DNA from: PALSA-350 sp963794165
Lineage (GTDB): Bacteria; Acidobacteriota; Terriglobia; Terriglobales; Acidobacteriaceae
DNA: 64,000 bases
Direction: 5' to 3'
Assembly: GCA_963794165.1 (NCBI GenBank)
Contig: CAWCCT010000013.1
Coordinates: forward strand, 124,001-188,000
The number at the start of each line of letters is the position of its first letter. The stretch's first letter is position 1. Below the pieces are notes generated by a model. It saw only the letters and a program-made list of their open reading frames with translations, did no database searches and had not been told where the DNA came from. A program made the translations under genes and the position numbers. Positions 17,633-25,535 of the stretch are shown piece after piece.

Positions 17633-17784
17633 ATCCGGATCTGCAACGGACCTCGGGTGCCCCGAATCTCGACCTAAATTGCTGATTGGGAGCTGAAAGC
17701 TTGCGCGTCTACAGCCGCGGTATCCCACATCTCGCGAAAAACGAGCGAGATGTGGGGCACCCATGGTCCGTTGCAGGTCCGGAT
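17633..17784. repeat. Family A foldback element, copy 2
   Basis: The ends read ATCCGGATCTGCAACGGACC on the left and the inverted GGTCCGTTGCAGGTCCGGAT on the right. Both then continue into GGGTGCCCC and GGGGCACCC, giving about 31-nt terminal inverted repeats with three mismatches. One internal hairpin remains (CCCACATCTCGC facing GCGAGATGTGGG, 17726-17757). The spacer (CTCGACCTAAATTG, then GGGAGCTGAAAGCTT) matches the reverse complement of the copy 1 spacer. Compared with copy 1, the left hairpin is missing. The gap 17460-17878 contains nothing else recognised. Confidence 0.85.
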
Positions 17785-17878
17785 ACGTACGGTCCCGAAA
17801 GAATTGTCATCCCAACCGCATCACGGCACTGAACGCCGGCAATGTATGCGGCTCTCCGAAAGGAGACAAATCCTCACG

Positions 17879-19485
17879 TTATTCCATCATGACGGTTCCG
17901 CCGCTTCCTGGCCGATTGCGATCGAGCAGGAACGCCAAGGGAATCATCAGGACGGCGGCAAAGGCAAGCACGTAATAGACATCGACGTAAGCCAGAGCTT
18001 GTGTCTGCTGCTGCAGTTGGTTGTACAACTGTCCCTGTGCCAGGTGTAGTCCGTTTGCTTTTCCGGCCGTCACGTCCAGTGTGCCGCGTAATGCGTCAAT
18101 CTGCTGCTGATACACACTGCCTGCCAGGGTGGTGTTCTTTGAGAGTGTGCTCTGATGCCACTGCGCCCGCTCCGTTACCAAGGCGTTGGTGAGCGAGATC
18201 AGGATGCTGCCACCGATATTGCGGACGAAATTGATGAGTCCCGACACCTGGTTGTTCTTCTCAGGAGGAATTCCGAAGTAGGCAGCCGTCGTCACGGAGA
18301 TGAAGACAAAGGGAATGGCTATGATCTGCACAACCCGCAACTTGGAGGCAAAACCAAAACTGATCAGCAGACTGATGTGCTTGGCAGTGTAGAAGTATCC
18401 ACAGGGCGAACATAACGAAGCCCAGCGCAATCAGATTGCGGGCCGGCCATCGACTCACCGCTTGGCCCGCCATAGGCATTGCCAGCAGCAGCACCAATCC
18501 CCCTCCGGAAAGGGACAGCCCGGCGATGGTTGCGGTGTAGCCAAGTTGCTGCTGCAAAAACTGCGGCTGCAATACTGTGGTTGCATTGAGCAATCCGCCG
18601 GTCAACAACATCAGAAAGGCACAGACGGCGAAGTTTTTGAATTTGAACAGCCGCAAATCAATCAGCGGCTTCTCGGCGTGGAATTCCCAAATGATCAGCG
18701 CAATGAACGCAATGATGAAAGTGGTGGCAAAGCCCACGATGAAATTCGAACCAAACCAGTTCTTCTCCTCGCCTTTATCGAGCGTGATTTGCAACGCACC
18801 CATTGAGATGATCAGCAAACTGACCCCAATGTAGTCGATACGGTAAAGATTCGCCCGGTCCGACTTCTGGAACGGAGGGTCCTCCACCAGCCGGCTGGTG
18901 AGGAACAGCGTCGAGAATGCCTACCGGGATGTTGATATAGAAAATCCAGTTCCAGGAGTAGTTATCTGTGATCCATCCGCCGAGAGTAGGCCCAATAGAG
19001 GGTGCGAGCACGGCAACCAACCCGTAGAGCGAAAATGCGAGGCCGCGTTTCGATGGCTCGAAGGAGTCCGCCATGATGGCTTGCGCCATAGGCTGCAAGC
19101 CTCCGCCTCCCACTCCTTGAAATACCCGAAAGAGCAGCAAGAGGCCCAGCGTGGGGGCGATGCCGCATAAAAATGAGCTCACCGTGAAGATGACGATGCA
19201 CAGCATGAAGAAATTTTTTCGCCCAATCACACTGGCGGCCCAGGCGCCCATGGGCAACACAATCGCGTTGGCTACCAGGTAAGAGGTGAGGACCCAGGTG
19301 CTCTGATCGGCACTCGCGCCCAGACTACCTGCTATATGGGGGAGCGCCACATTAGCGATGGAGGTATCCAGCACCTCCATAAAAGCTGCGAGGGCCACCG
19401 ACGCGGCGATGAGCCACGGATTTGTCTTCGGCTTCCATGCATACATCGCCGCGTTTGCAGCGGCAGTCGTCGTCGCTGCGGCCAT
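17879..19485 (-). pseudogene. DHA2-family (EmrB/QacA-type) MFS exporter, two frameshifts
   Basis: Three frames together encode one 14-TM multidrug exporter. Frame 1 (19485 to about 18908) gives motif A and the N-half (FMEVLDTSIANVALPHIAGSLG; FRVFQGVGGGGLQPMAQAIM). Frame 2 (about 18908 to 18406) continues LFLTSRLVEDPPFQK and the middle helices. Frame 3 (about 18406 to 17879) resumes GYFYTAKHISLLISFG and ends with the C-terminal helices and LLDRNRPGSGG. Each break is a single-base shift and the sequence is otherwise well preserved, so this is either a recent pseudogene or two assembly errors. No MFP or outer-membrane partner gene is adjacent. Confidence 0.85.
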
Positions 19486-19596
19486 CCTTCTCCGTCTTCC
19501 CTTTGTGGATTGCCTCAGACCGAAGTCAGTCTGATAGATGCACGGTCTGGCCCTCTCGACGCCATTTCTGGCGGCGCCATTTCTGCCCTCGAAGGA

Positions 19597-20265
19597 TCAA
19601 AGATGCCTATTGAAAAACGCCAGCGTCCGGGCCATGGCTTCCGTTGCTGCTTCTTCGTTGTAGCTGGCGCGGGTGTCGTTATTGAATGCATGCCCGGCGT
19701 CATACCAATAGATCTCCACCTCCGGATGAGCCGCCTGGACCTTTGCCACATCAGCCTGGGGGATGTGGTTGTCATGCTTCCCGAAGTGGAGCATGACAGG
19801 AACGCGCGGTTTCTCGCCGGCGAACCTTGCGATGTGACCACCGTAGTAGCCGACCGCGGCGGCCGGCGCCAAGCGGGTTGCGCTGAGCCAGGCCAGCGTT
19901 CCTCCGTAGCAATAGCCCACCACGCCGGCCGGCTTCCCGGTCTCCCTGGCGGCGTATCGGAGAGCCGCATCTACGTCCTTGACTGCGTCGTCGATGTTGA
20001 TTTTTTGCGCGGCAGCCATTCCCTTCTGCATGTCTTCGCCGGCGTCCGTGAGTTCGAGGTTGGGTTGCACGCGATCGAACAGCGCCGGAGCCACGGCGTA
20101 GAAACCCTCCTGCGCGAATCGATCCGCCACGGAACGGATATGTTGGTTAACGCCAAAGATCTCCTGTATTACGACCAGTCCACCCCAGGGCTTACCATCT
20201 GGTTCAGCCGCATAGGCATCCAGTTCGTGGCCGTCGCTCGCCTGCAACTTCACTACTTTGCTCAT
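19597..20265 (-). CDS. Dienelactone hydrolase family protein
   Basis: A 222-residue alpha/beta hydrolase. The nucleophile motif is GYCYGG (a Cys nucleophile, as in DLH), the aspartate lies in HFGKHDNHIP, the histidine in DAGHAFNND, and the conserved glutamate in VIQEIFGVN. The family hydrolyses dienelactones in chlorocatechol degradation, but many members act on other esters. The ATG at 20265 is preferred over one 7 codons upstream because AAGGAGATGAG precedes it. No catechol genes are nearby, so the substrate is open. Confidence 0.92.
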   Translation of the reverse strand: MSKVVKLQASDGHELDAYAAEPDGKPWGGLVVIQEIFGVNQHIRSVADRFAQEGFYAVAPALFDRVQPNLELTDAGEDMQKGMAAAQKINIDDAVKDVDAALRYAARETGKPAGVVGYCYGGTLAWLSATRLAPAAAVGYYGGHIARFAGEKPRVPVMLHFGKHDNHIPQADVAKVQAAHPEVEIYWYDAGHAFNNDTRASYNEEAATEAMARTLAFFNRHL

Positions 20266-20351
20266 CTCATCTCCTTGGCCGTACACGGCTTCTTTTGCTT
20301 CGATGCTTGAAAGAGGAACGGGATCATTCCTTTAGCGGAGCTCCGCAGCAT

Positions 20352-21323
20352 TTACTGAACCGGCTGCTTTTCCAAGGCCCAGTAGCTGGCGCGGGCCACC
20401 ACCCGGGCACCCAGATCGCGGGTAAGTCGTACATCCAGAAGGTGCAGTCCCGGAGTGTTGTCGGAAGGCCGAAAGCTCAGCAGATACCGATTGCGAGCAT
20501 GTTTCGCGACTTCCTGCACGCGCGTTTCGAAGCCGCGCTCGGTGGTAAAAGGAGCGTATTCCCCTCCGCTCATCAGGGCGATCTGCCGCGCCGCATTCTT
20601 GCGCATCGACTGGACCGCCATCATCAGGGGGACGAGGAGATCAGCCGTACTCGAGGACTGGCCGCCATTCTTCAGATCATGCAACAAGAGAGCTTTGGAG
20701 GGAGAAAAGGTCACGCTAAGGACCAGCGTGTTGCTAATGCCGATCTGTTCCACCAGCCGCTTCTCGTCCACCTCCCGGCTGCCATGATCGCGCGTTTCGC
20801 TGATCAGCAGCAGCACGCGGCGGTAGTCTTTCGGTCTGTCTTCCAACAGCTTCACCGAAAAGCCCACCGCATCCAGAATCGCGGCTCCGCCATCCCCCGG
20901 CTCTATCCGCTTCAGCTCATGACCCAGACGATCTTCGTCCTTGGTGAAAGGCACCACTAGTTGAGGCTTGGAATCAAAACTGACAAAAGCCGCTTCGCTC
21001 GATCCATCTCCTAGAAACAGATCGATCAAGGGAGCCAGACGATTGATTTTGTCGAATTCGAGGGCGGCCATGCGGCCCTTCTCAACTGCAACCACCACGG
21101 AAACCGGTTCGTTGTCCAGGTCATCGTCGACGTGGAGTTGCTGCGGCACGCCGTTATCCAGCAGTTGAAAATCGGCCGGTCCCAGGCCGTAGACAATCTC
21201 TCCCGATGGCATCTGGACCAGTGTCGGGACCAACACCTCCGAGGTCTGCACCCGAATCGTGGTTTCAGGTGACGAAGCCTGCCCCCCATGCGCTTCCGAG
21301 CTGAGGAAGAACGTGGCGGCCAT
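20352..21323 (-). CDS. VWFA-related acidobacterial domain protein, exported
   Basis: A 323-residue protein with an N-terminal signal-like segment and then a von Willebrand A-like domain. It has TEVLVPTLVQ-type first strands (TSEVLVPTLVQMPSGEIVYGLGPADFQLLDNGVPQQL), a degenerate MIDAS region (VSVVVAVEKG) and the C-terminal pattern LSFRPSDNTPGLHLLDVRL. This matches the VWFA-related Acidobacterial domain family (TIGR03436), which is greatly expanded in the phylum and of unknown function. A start in the same frame 31 codons earlier (TTG at 21416) would give a longer signal sequence but overlaps the small gene upstream, so the ATG at 21323 is chosen. Confidence 0.8.
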   Translation of the reverse strand: MAATFFLSSEAHGGQASSPETTIRVQTSEVLVPTLVQMPSGEIVYGLGPADFQLLDNGVPQQLHVDDDLDNEPVSVVVAVEKGRMAALEFDKINRLAPLIDLFLGDGSSEAAFVSFDSKPQLVVPFTKDEDRLGHELKRIEPGDGGAAILDAVGFSVKLLEDRPKDYRRVLLLISETRDHGSREVDEKRLVEQIGISNTLVLSVTFSPSKALLLHDLKNGGQSSSTADLLVPLMMAVQSMRKNAARQIALMSGGEYAPFTTERGFETRVQEVAKHARNRYLLSFRPSDNTPGLHLLDVRLTRDLGARVVARASYWALEKQPVQ

Positions 21324-21358
21324 CAGCAGACAGCTGCCAAGCCTGTGGAAGAGAAGAG

Positions 21359-21592
21359 TCAAGAGCGTTGCCGGCTCCTGTTTCCGGAATTCCTGGTTCC
21401 GAAATTCCGTGTCCAACCCAGGAACCTCAACAGTTGGGCCCTCTCCTTCCAGAGAAAGGACCAGAAGAACCTGGCATCGATGGTGTCAGCCTTGCGGCCG
21501 GAGTAGGTTTCGATACGCCACTTGAGGTATTCGCTCCGCCACGGAGTCAGCCGATGGCCTCTGGTCGCATTCCACAAAAAGCGAACCGCCAT
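21359..21592 (-). CDS. Small basic protein of the fliA-flgM operon
   Basis: A 77-residue protein (MAVRFLWNATRGHRLTPW at the N-terminus) rich in Trp, Arg and aromatic residues. It starts 12 nt after the flgM stop, with GAGG upstream, so it looks like the third gene of the sigma factor operon. The compact conserved-looking core RGHRLTPWRSEYLKWRIETYSG recalls small uncharacterised acidobacterial proteins. That resemblance is from memory and was not searched. Function unknown. Confidence 0.6.
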   Translation of the reverse strand: MAVRFLWNATRGHRLTPWRSEYLKWRIETYSGRKADTIDARFFWSFLWKERAQLLRFLGWTRNFGTRNSGNRSRQRS

Positions 21593-21604
21593 GAAGGCCT
21601 CAGA

Positions 21605-21835
21605 CTATTCTTTGGGCTCCAGCATGTGCTCGAGCAGCTTGTCGGCCAGTTGTTCGGCGCTTATGTAATACGTTCCATTGGCCACAGCTTGCTTCAGCTT
21701 TGCTATTTTCTTGCGGCGCTCCTCATCGATGAAGGTGTCATCGAGCGCGTTCTGGTTGGGTGAGTCCATTCCGGACTCTAGCGTAGCATCATCGGCGTAC
21801 AAAAGGGCGACTTTGGTAACCTGCTCGACAACCAT
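21605..21835 (-). CDS. flgM: FlgM-like anti-sigma-28 factor
   Basis: A 76-residue protein whose C-terminal half (DEERRKKIAKLKQAVANGTYYISAEQLADKLLEHML) matches the sigma-28-binding helices of FlgM, with the typical R..KIA.LK..V..G.Y.I....A..LL pattern. The N-terminus is acidic and disordered, as in the family. It sits 12 nt after the FliA-like sigma gene, which supports the pairing. It would hold the sigma factor inactive. No hook or export genes are in the window. Confidence 0.85.
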   Translation of the reverse strand: MVVEQVTKVALLYADDATLESGMDSPNQNALDDTFIDEERRKKIAKLKQAVANGTYYISAEQLADKLLEHMLEPKE

Positions 21836-21847
21836 CGTGAAAGGACC

Positions 21848-22771
21848 TCAACAAGCGTTCTTAGGAACTGCAGATCGGCGACAGGAAGGCGGGCCGGCAC
21901 TTGGCTGCTGCCGGGCAGCGAAGTCGGCAAGACGAGCGCGCAGGCGCAACACAGCGGAGGCGTGAATCTGCGAAATCCGGGATTCCACCACACCCAGGAT
22001 GAGTCCAATCTCTTTCATGGTCGTCTCTTCGTAGTAATAGAGAGTCATGACCAGGCGCTCCCGCTCGGGTAGTTCACCGATGGCCTCGGTCAGTCGCTCT
22101 CGCATTTCGGCGTGCAGGAAGCGAAAGAGTGGATCGTCTTCCGGCCGGTTGGGCAGGTAGACCAACTCTTCTTCCCCGGAATCCTCGGACCGCTCGGAAT
22201 GCAGGGTGCCGATTTCAAGCCCTTTCAGTTCCCCCAGTAACTGTTGGTAGGCGGCTAGATCGATGTGCAGTTGGGCAGCGATTTCCATGTCGTTGGGGGC
22301 CCGGCCGAACTGGGCAGTGAGAGTCTGAATTGCCTGCTCAATGGCCCGCCCCTTGCGGCGTAACTCCCGGGGGCTCCAATCGAGGGTACGCAAATTATCC
22401 AGAATTGCCCCACGGATACGGAATTGGGCGTAGCTGCGGAACTGGACCTGCTTGGAAGGATCAAACTTACCGAAAGCATCCAGCAGCCCGACCACGCCGG
22501 CGCTGTAGAGATCTTCTATCGGCACATGTTGAGGCAATCGCTCATGGATGCGTCGGGCGATAAAGCGGACGATGGGGAGATGCTCGATCATGAGCTTCTC
22601 TTGTTCGGCGGTCAGCAGATCGCCGGGCCGCTGCTCCTGGGCGGTCGCGGGCGCGACAGCCGGAGCTTTTTTCTTCGCATTTTCTGGGGCGATCTGGCTA
22701 ACCGCGCTGATGTCTTGCGTCGATGGTCCGCCGCGACGGGGACGCCTTTGACCTTTTCCTGCTTCTTGCAT
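21848..22771 (-). CDS. fliA: FliA/WhiG-type RNA polymerase sigma factor
   Basis: A 307-residue sigma-70 group 3 protein. After a charged N-terminal extension, region 2 reads HLPIVRFIARRIHERLPQHVPIEDLYSAGVVGLLDAFGKFDPSK and QFRSYAQFRIRGAILDNLRTLDWSPR, typical of FliA. Region 3 follows. Region 4 is ELPERERLVMTLYYYEETTMKEIGLILGVVESRISQIHASAVLRLR. The frame is open far upstream, but the ATG at 22771 with GGTGA nearby gives a natural length; 22780 is an alternative. It is followed by flgM and a 77-residue protein. It may control motility genes elsewhere or a non-flagellar regulon, as WhiG does. Confidence 0.93.
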   Translation of the reverse strand: MQEAGKGQRRPRRGGPSTQDISAVSQIAPENAKKKAPAVAPATAQEQRPGDLLTAEQEKLMIEHLPIVRFIARRIHERLPQHVPIEDLYSAGVVGLLDAFGKFDPSKQVQFRSYAQFRIRGAILDNLRTLDWSPRELRRKGRAIEQAIQTLTAQFGRAPNDMEIAAQLHIDLAAYQQLLGELKGLEIGTLHSERSEDSGEEELVYLPNRPEDDPLFRFLHAEMRERLTEAIGELPERERLVMTLYYYEETTMKEIGLILGVVESRISQIHASAVLRLRARLADFAARQQPSAGPPSCRRSAVPKNAC

Positions 22772-23158
22772 ATTCACCATCCAACTTGCATGCGACAACT
22801 GGAGCCGAGAACTGGGGCCGAAACATTGAGGAGTTGCGAAGTGACGAGTTGCCGCTTTTCTTCCGGCGAGAGGGTGTTTTGGTAGGCCGTCGATGCCGAT
22901 GGACGAAAGCTTTGTCTGTTCATCGACCTCTCGCAGACGCACTCGACCCGTACCATCGTTACTATCTGGTGCCCACCTCGACGACCCCGTCACCTTCCAA
23001 CTTTGCTTGATTCGCGGCACCTCTACCCTGCATCGCGAAGGCGCGCAAAACAAGAGGCGCGAGGATATTCGCTTGCTGCACCGTCTCATAACGGGAGAGG
23101 CGCGCAGACAGCGTTCTGAAACGAAACACGGTCGCGAGAACGGTGGAAAAAAGAATTT

Positions 23159-23187
23159 TTCTTGGTTCGCTTTTTGTTCGCTATAAT
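23159..23187 (+). promoter_or_regulatory. lexA promoter with GTTC-N7-GTTC operator
   Basis: A perfect -10 box TATAAT lies at 23182-23187. Two GTTC half-sites at 23165-23168 and 23176-23179 are separated by exactly 7 nt and fill the spacer. A weak -35 (TTCTTG, 23159-23164) sits 17 nt upstream of the -10. GTTC-N7-GTTC is the LexA box established for Alphaproteobacteria, so autorepression is inferred. The -10 ends only 6 nt before the lexA ATG, so the transcript would be leaderless or nearly so. Confidence 0.75.
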
Positions 23188-23193
23188 GCAGGT

Positions 23194-23799
23194 ATGTCAG
23201 TGACTCGCAGGCAGAAAGAGGTGCTGGACTTTATCAGCAATTTTGTGCAGCGCAATGGATACTCTCCTTCTTTCGAGGAGATTGCCCGCGGGTTGAGTCT
23301 CAAATCGCTGGCAACGGTGCACAAACACATTACGAACCTGCAGAAGAAGGGTCTGCTGCAGCGCGCTCACAATCGCAGCCGCTCGATCGACGTATTACCG
23401 CCTCGCAGCAAGACGAGGCGCTCGGACCGGCTCCCGCTGCTGGGCCGGATCGCGGCCGGTCAACCGGTCGAGGCATCGGAGACCAGTGAAACAATTGCCC
23501 TCGCTGACATCATCGGAAATCGTGAGGTGTTCGCTCTGCAGGTGCGCGGGGACTCGATGCGCGACGAGCACATTGTGGACGGCGATTTCGTATTGGTGGA
23601 GCACACCAGCACAGCGCGACAGGGAGAAATTATCGTCGCTCTGGTGCGCGGGAGTGAAACTACCCTCAAGCGGTATTACATTGAGGGAACCATGGTTCGA
23701 TTGCAGCCCTCAAATGCCGAGATGGAACCCATCTACGTTCCACTTTCGCAGATTGCCATCCAGGGCCGCGTCCTCGGGGTTTTGCGCCGATACGCTTGA
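23194..23799 (+). CDS. lexA: LexA repressor
   Basis: A 201-residue protein. The N-terminal winged helix (SVTRRQKEVLDFISNFVQRNGYSPSFEEIARGL) is followed by the S24 autoprotease domain. The cleavage site is Ala88-Gly89 (GRIAAGQP), the nucleophile Ser121 (RGDSM) and the general base Lys159 (TTLKRYY). It represses SOS genes and self-cleaves with RecA-ssDNA. The frame extends 17 codons upstream, but MSVTRRQKEV is the family start and it begins just after the promoter -10. It is divergent from fliA. Confidence 0.97.
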   Translation: MSVTRRQKEVLDFISNFVQRNGYSPSFEEIARGLSLKSLATVHKHITNLQKKGLLQRAHNRSRSIDVLPPRSKTRRSDRLPLLGRIAAGQPVEASETSETIALADIIGNREVFALQVRGDSMRDEHIVDGDFVLVEHTSTARQGEIIVALVRGSETTLKRYYIEGTMVRLQPSNAEMEPIYVPLSQIAIQGRVLGVLRRYA

Positions 23800-23878
23800 T
23801 GCGCCGCGCCCTCGACGGGTGTGGTCTTTCTCACCCGCGTAGCAAAAACGTTGGAGGGGCTACGCCCGTCTTTTTCGG

Positions 23879-23935
23879 CCCATGTACGCTGTTGCGAACA
23901 TGGGGCACCCGTACACTGTGGTCACCCGTACACTG
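23879..23935. repeat. Hairpin with GGGGCACCC tail plus 13-bp direct repeat
   Basis: CCCATGT and ACATGGG (23879-23885 and 23898-23904) form a stem followed by GCACCC, like the family A stems. Directly after it, CACCCGTACACTG occurs twice (23906-23918 and 23923-23935) with a 4-nt spacer. Confidence 0.5.
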
Positions 23936-23962
23936 CAGCTAGGAGACGAATTCGCTCGACAC

Positions 23963-23992
23963 AAAAAGGCCTCGGCTTTCGCCGAGGCCTTT
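23963..23992. terminator. Bidirectional terminator between lexA and trxA
   Basis: GGCCTCGGC, a TTTC loop and GCCGAGGCC form a perfect 9-bp stem. It has five A upstream and TTT downstream, so it serves the convergent trxA (minus strand, strong T-run) and lexA (plus strand). Confidence 0.88.
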
Positions 23993-24010
23993 CGCTTCTA
24001 AGAACAACGC

Positions 24011-24346
24011 TTAAACCGTGATCAGCTTGCTGATACTCTTGTCAATCGTATCCTTGGGGACAAAGCCGACGATCTGCTCCGCCACTTTGCCGCCCTTGAA
24101 GAGAAGCAGCGCTGGAATGCCACGGATGCCATAACGCATCGGGGTTGCGGAATTCCGATCCACGTCCATCTTCATCACCTTGAGCTTGCCAAGGTACTGC
24201 GCGGCAACTTCATCCACGACGGGCGCCAACGCCCGGCACGGCCCGCACCAGGCGGCCCAAAAATCGACCAGAACAGGCTGCTCGGATTGCAACACCTCCT
24301 GCTCAAATGTCGCGTCGTTCACTTCAAAGACCCCTGGTCCTGCCAT
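24011..24346 (-). CDS. trxA: Thioredoxin
   Basis: An 111-residue single thioredoxin fold with the redox motif WCGPC (Cys34 and Cys37), the buried Asp28 (VDFWAAWCGPC) and the cis-proline loop GIRGIPALLLF. It is a cytoplasmic disulfide reductant. It is a single gene ending at the shared hairpin with lexA. The 268-nt gap to thrB shows no gene. Confidence 0.96.
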   Translation of the reverse strand: MAGPGVFEVNDATFEQEVLQSEQPVLVDFWAAWCGPCRALAPVVDEVAAQYLGKLKVMKMDVDRNSATPMRYGIRGIPALLLFKGGKVAEQIVGFVPKDTIDKSISKLITV

Positions 24347-24614
24347 GTTCCTCCTTCAGTGTCCCTGGCTGAGAATAGCACCCAGGCCACACTCTAGCCT
24401 GAACAATGGATGCGTTCTACAGGCAAAAGGTGCAAACCCGCACCTAAAAGCAAAAGCGCCCGGACCTTACGGCCCAGGCGCTAGAGCAACCCTCCCCCAG
24501 GACTGCCCACGACGCGTAAATTAGGCCCCACGGATGCAATTTGTAAACAAAACTTAGGTAACGGAGAAGTAATAGCCAAGAAATAGTGATTAACCCTTTG
24601 GCTATAACTCCTGC

Positions 24615-25535
24615 TTATTGAGCCAGGCTCATCGTTGCGCCCTCACGACAGAGCCCGGCGGGCAGAATCTCTACCGGGCAAACAGGTCGTGCAAGCTCAA
24701 GAATCGCACCCTTGAGGGCTTCCTCCCCGGACCCGCTGCCGTGCTCCGGCTCTTTCGTCAGCAACATGACCGACGGCCCCGCCCCGCTTAGGGTGACCGA
24801 CATGACTCCGTGGCTCCCGGCCAGGGGCAGGAGAGCCGGGAGCAACGGGCAGAGCTGCGCGCGGTAGGGCTGGTGCAGGCGATCACGCGTAGCCAGCTGC
24901 ATCAGGTCCGCTCTGCCTTGGGAAAATGCCGCGGTTAACAAGGCTACGCATTGCACGCTCATGACCACGTCCTGGCGCCCATAGCTCTGGGGCAACATCC
25001 CGCGGGCTTTGGCTGTCGGCACCGGCGTTTCAGGCAGGACCAGGAGGGCCCGCCAGAGGGGAGGCGGGGGTATCGAGACAATGGCCAGTTGCTGAGCATT
25101 GGCCGCAATCGTCAAGCCCCCATGCCAGCAGGCCGCAACATTATCCGGATGCCCCTCGAGCTGCGCCGCCCGATCGACGATCTGGGCTGCGCTCCAGCCA
25201 AGATCTCCAAATACAGAGGCGAGCGCGACTCCGGCTAACCGCACCGCTGCCGAGGAACCACAGCCCATACCCAGAGGAATCCCGTTGCGCACGCGGATTT
25301 CGAGCGGCACTGCCTGTCTTTGCTCGGCAGCCAGCACCGATTCATAAGTCTCAATCAGCAGGTTTTTGGGCAATGCGCCGCAAACGTGCTGATCACGCCC
25401 GCTGGCAACAATGGAGAGCTGGGGGGCGGCCACGGCCTCGATCTCGAGGTAAAGCTCGATGGCGAGGGCCATTGCGTCAAAGCCCGGGCCCAGGTTGGCT
25501 GAAGTAGCTGGGAGCCGCAGTTGCACCGTCTTCAT
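24615..25535 (-). CDS. thrB: Homoserine kinase
   Basis: A 306-residue GHMP kinase. The N-terminal motif is LPATSANLGPGFDAMALAIELY, and the phosphate loop PLGMGCGSSAA has a Cys where Leu is commonest. The C-terminal motif is VTLSGAGPSVMLL. It phosphorylates homoserine with ATP for threonine synthesis. It overlaps thrC by 4 nt (ATGA), indicating a coupled thrC-thrB operon. Confidence 0.95.
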   Translation of the reverse strand: MKTVQLRLPATSANLGPGFDAMALAIELYLEIEAVAAPQLSIVASGRDQHVCGALPKNLLIETYESVLAAEQRQAVPLEIRVRNGIPLGMGCGSSAAVRLAGVALASVFGDLGWSAAQIVDRAAQLEGHPDNVAACWHGGLTIAANAQQLAIVSIPPPPLWRALLVLPETPVPTAKARGMLPQSYGRQDVVMSVQCVALLTAAFSQGRADLMQLATRDRLHQPYRAQLCPLLPALLPLAGSHGVMSVTLSGAGPSVMLLTKEPEHGSGSGEEALKGAILELARPVCPVEILPAGLCREGATMSLAQ

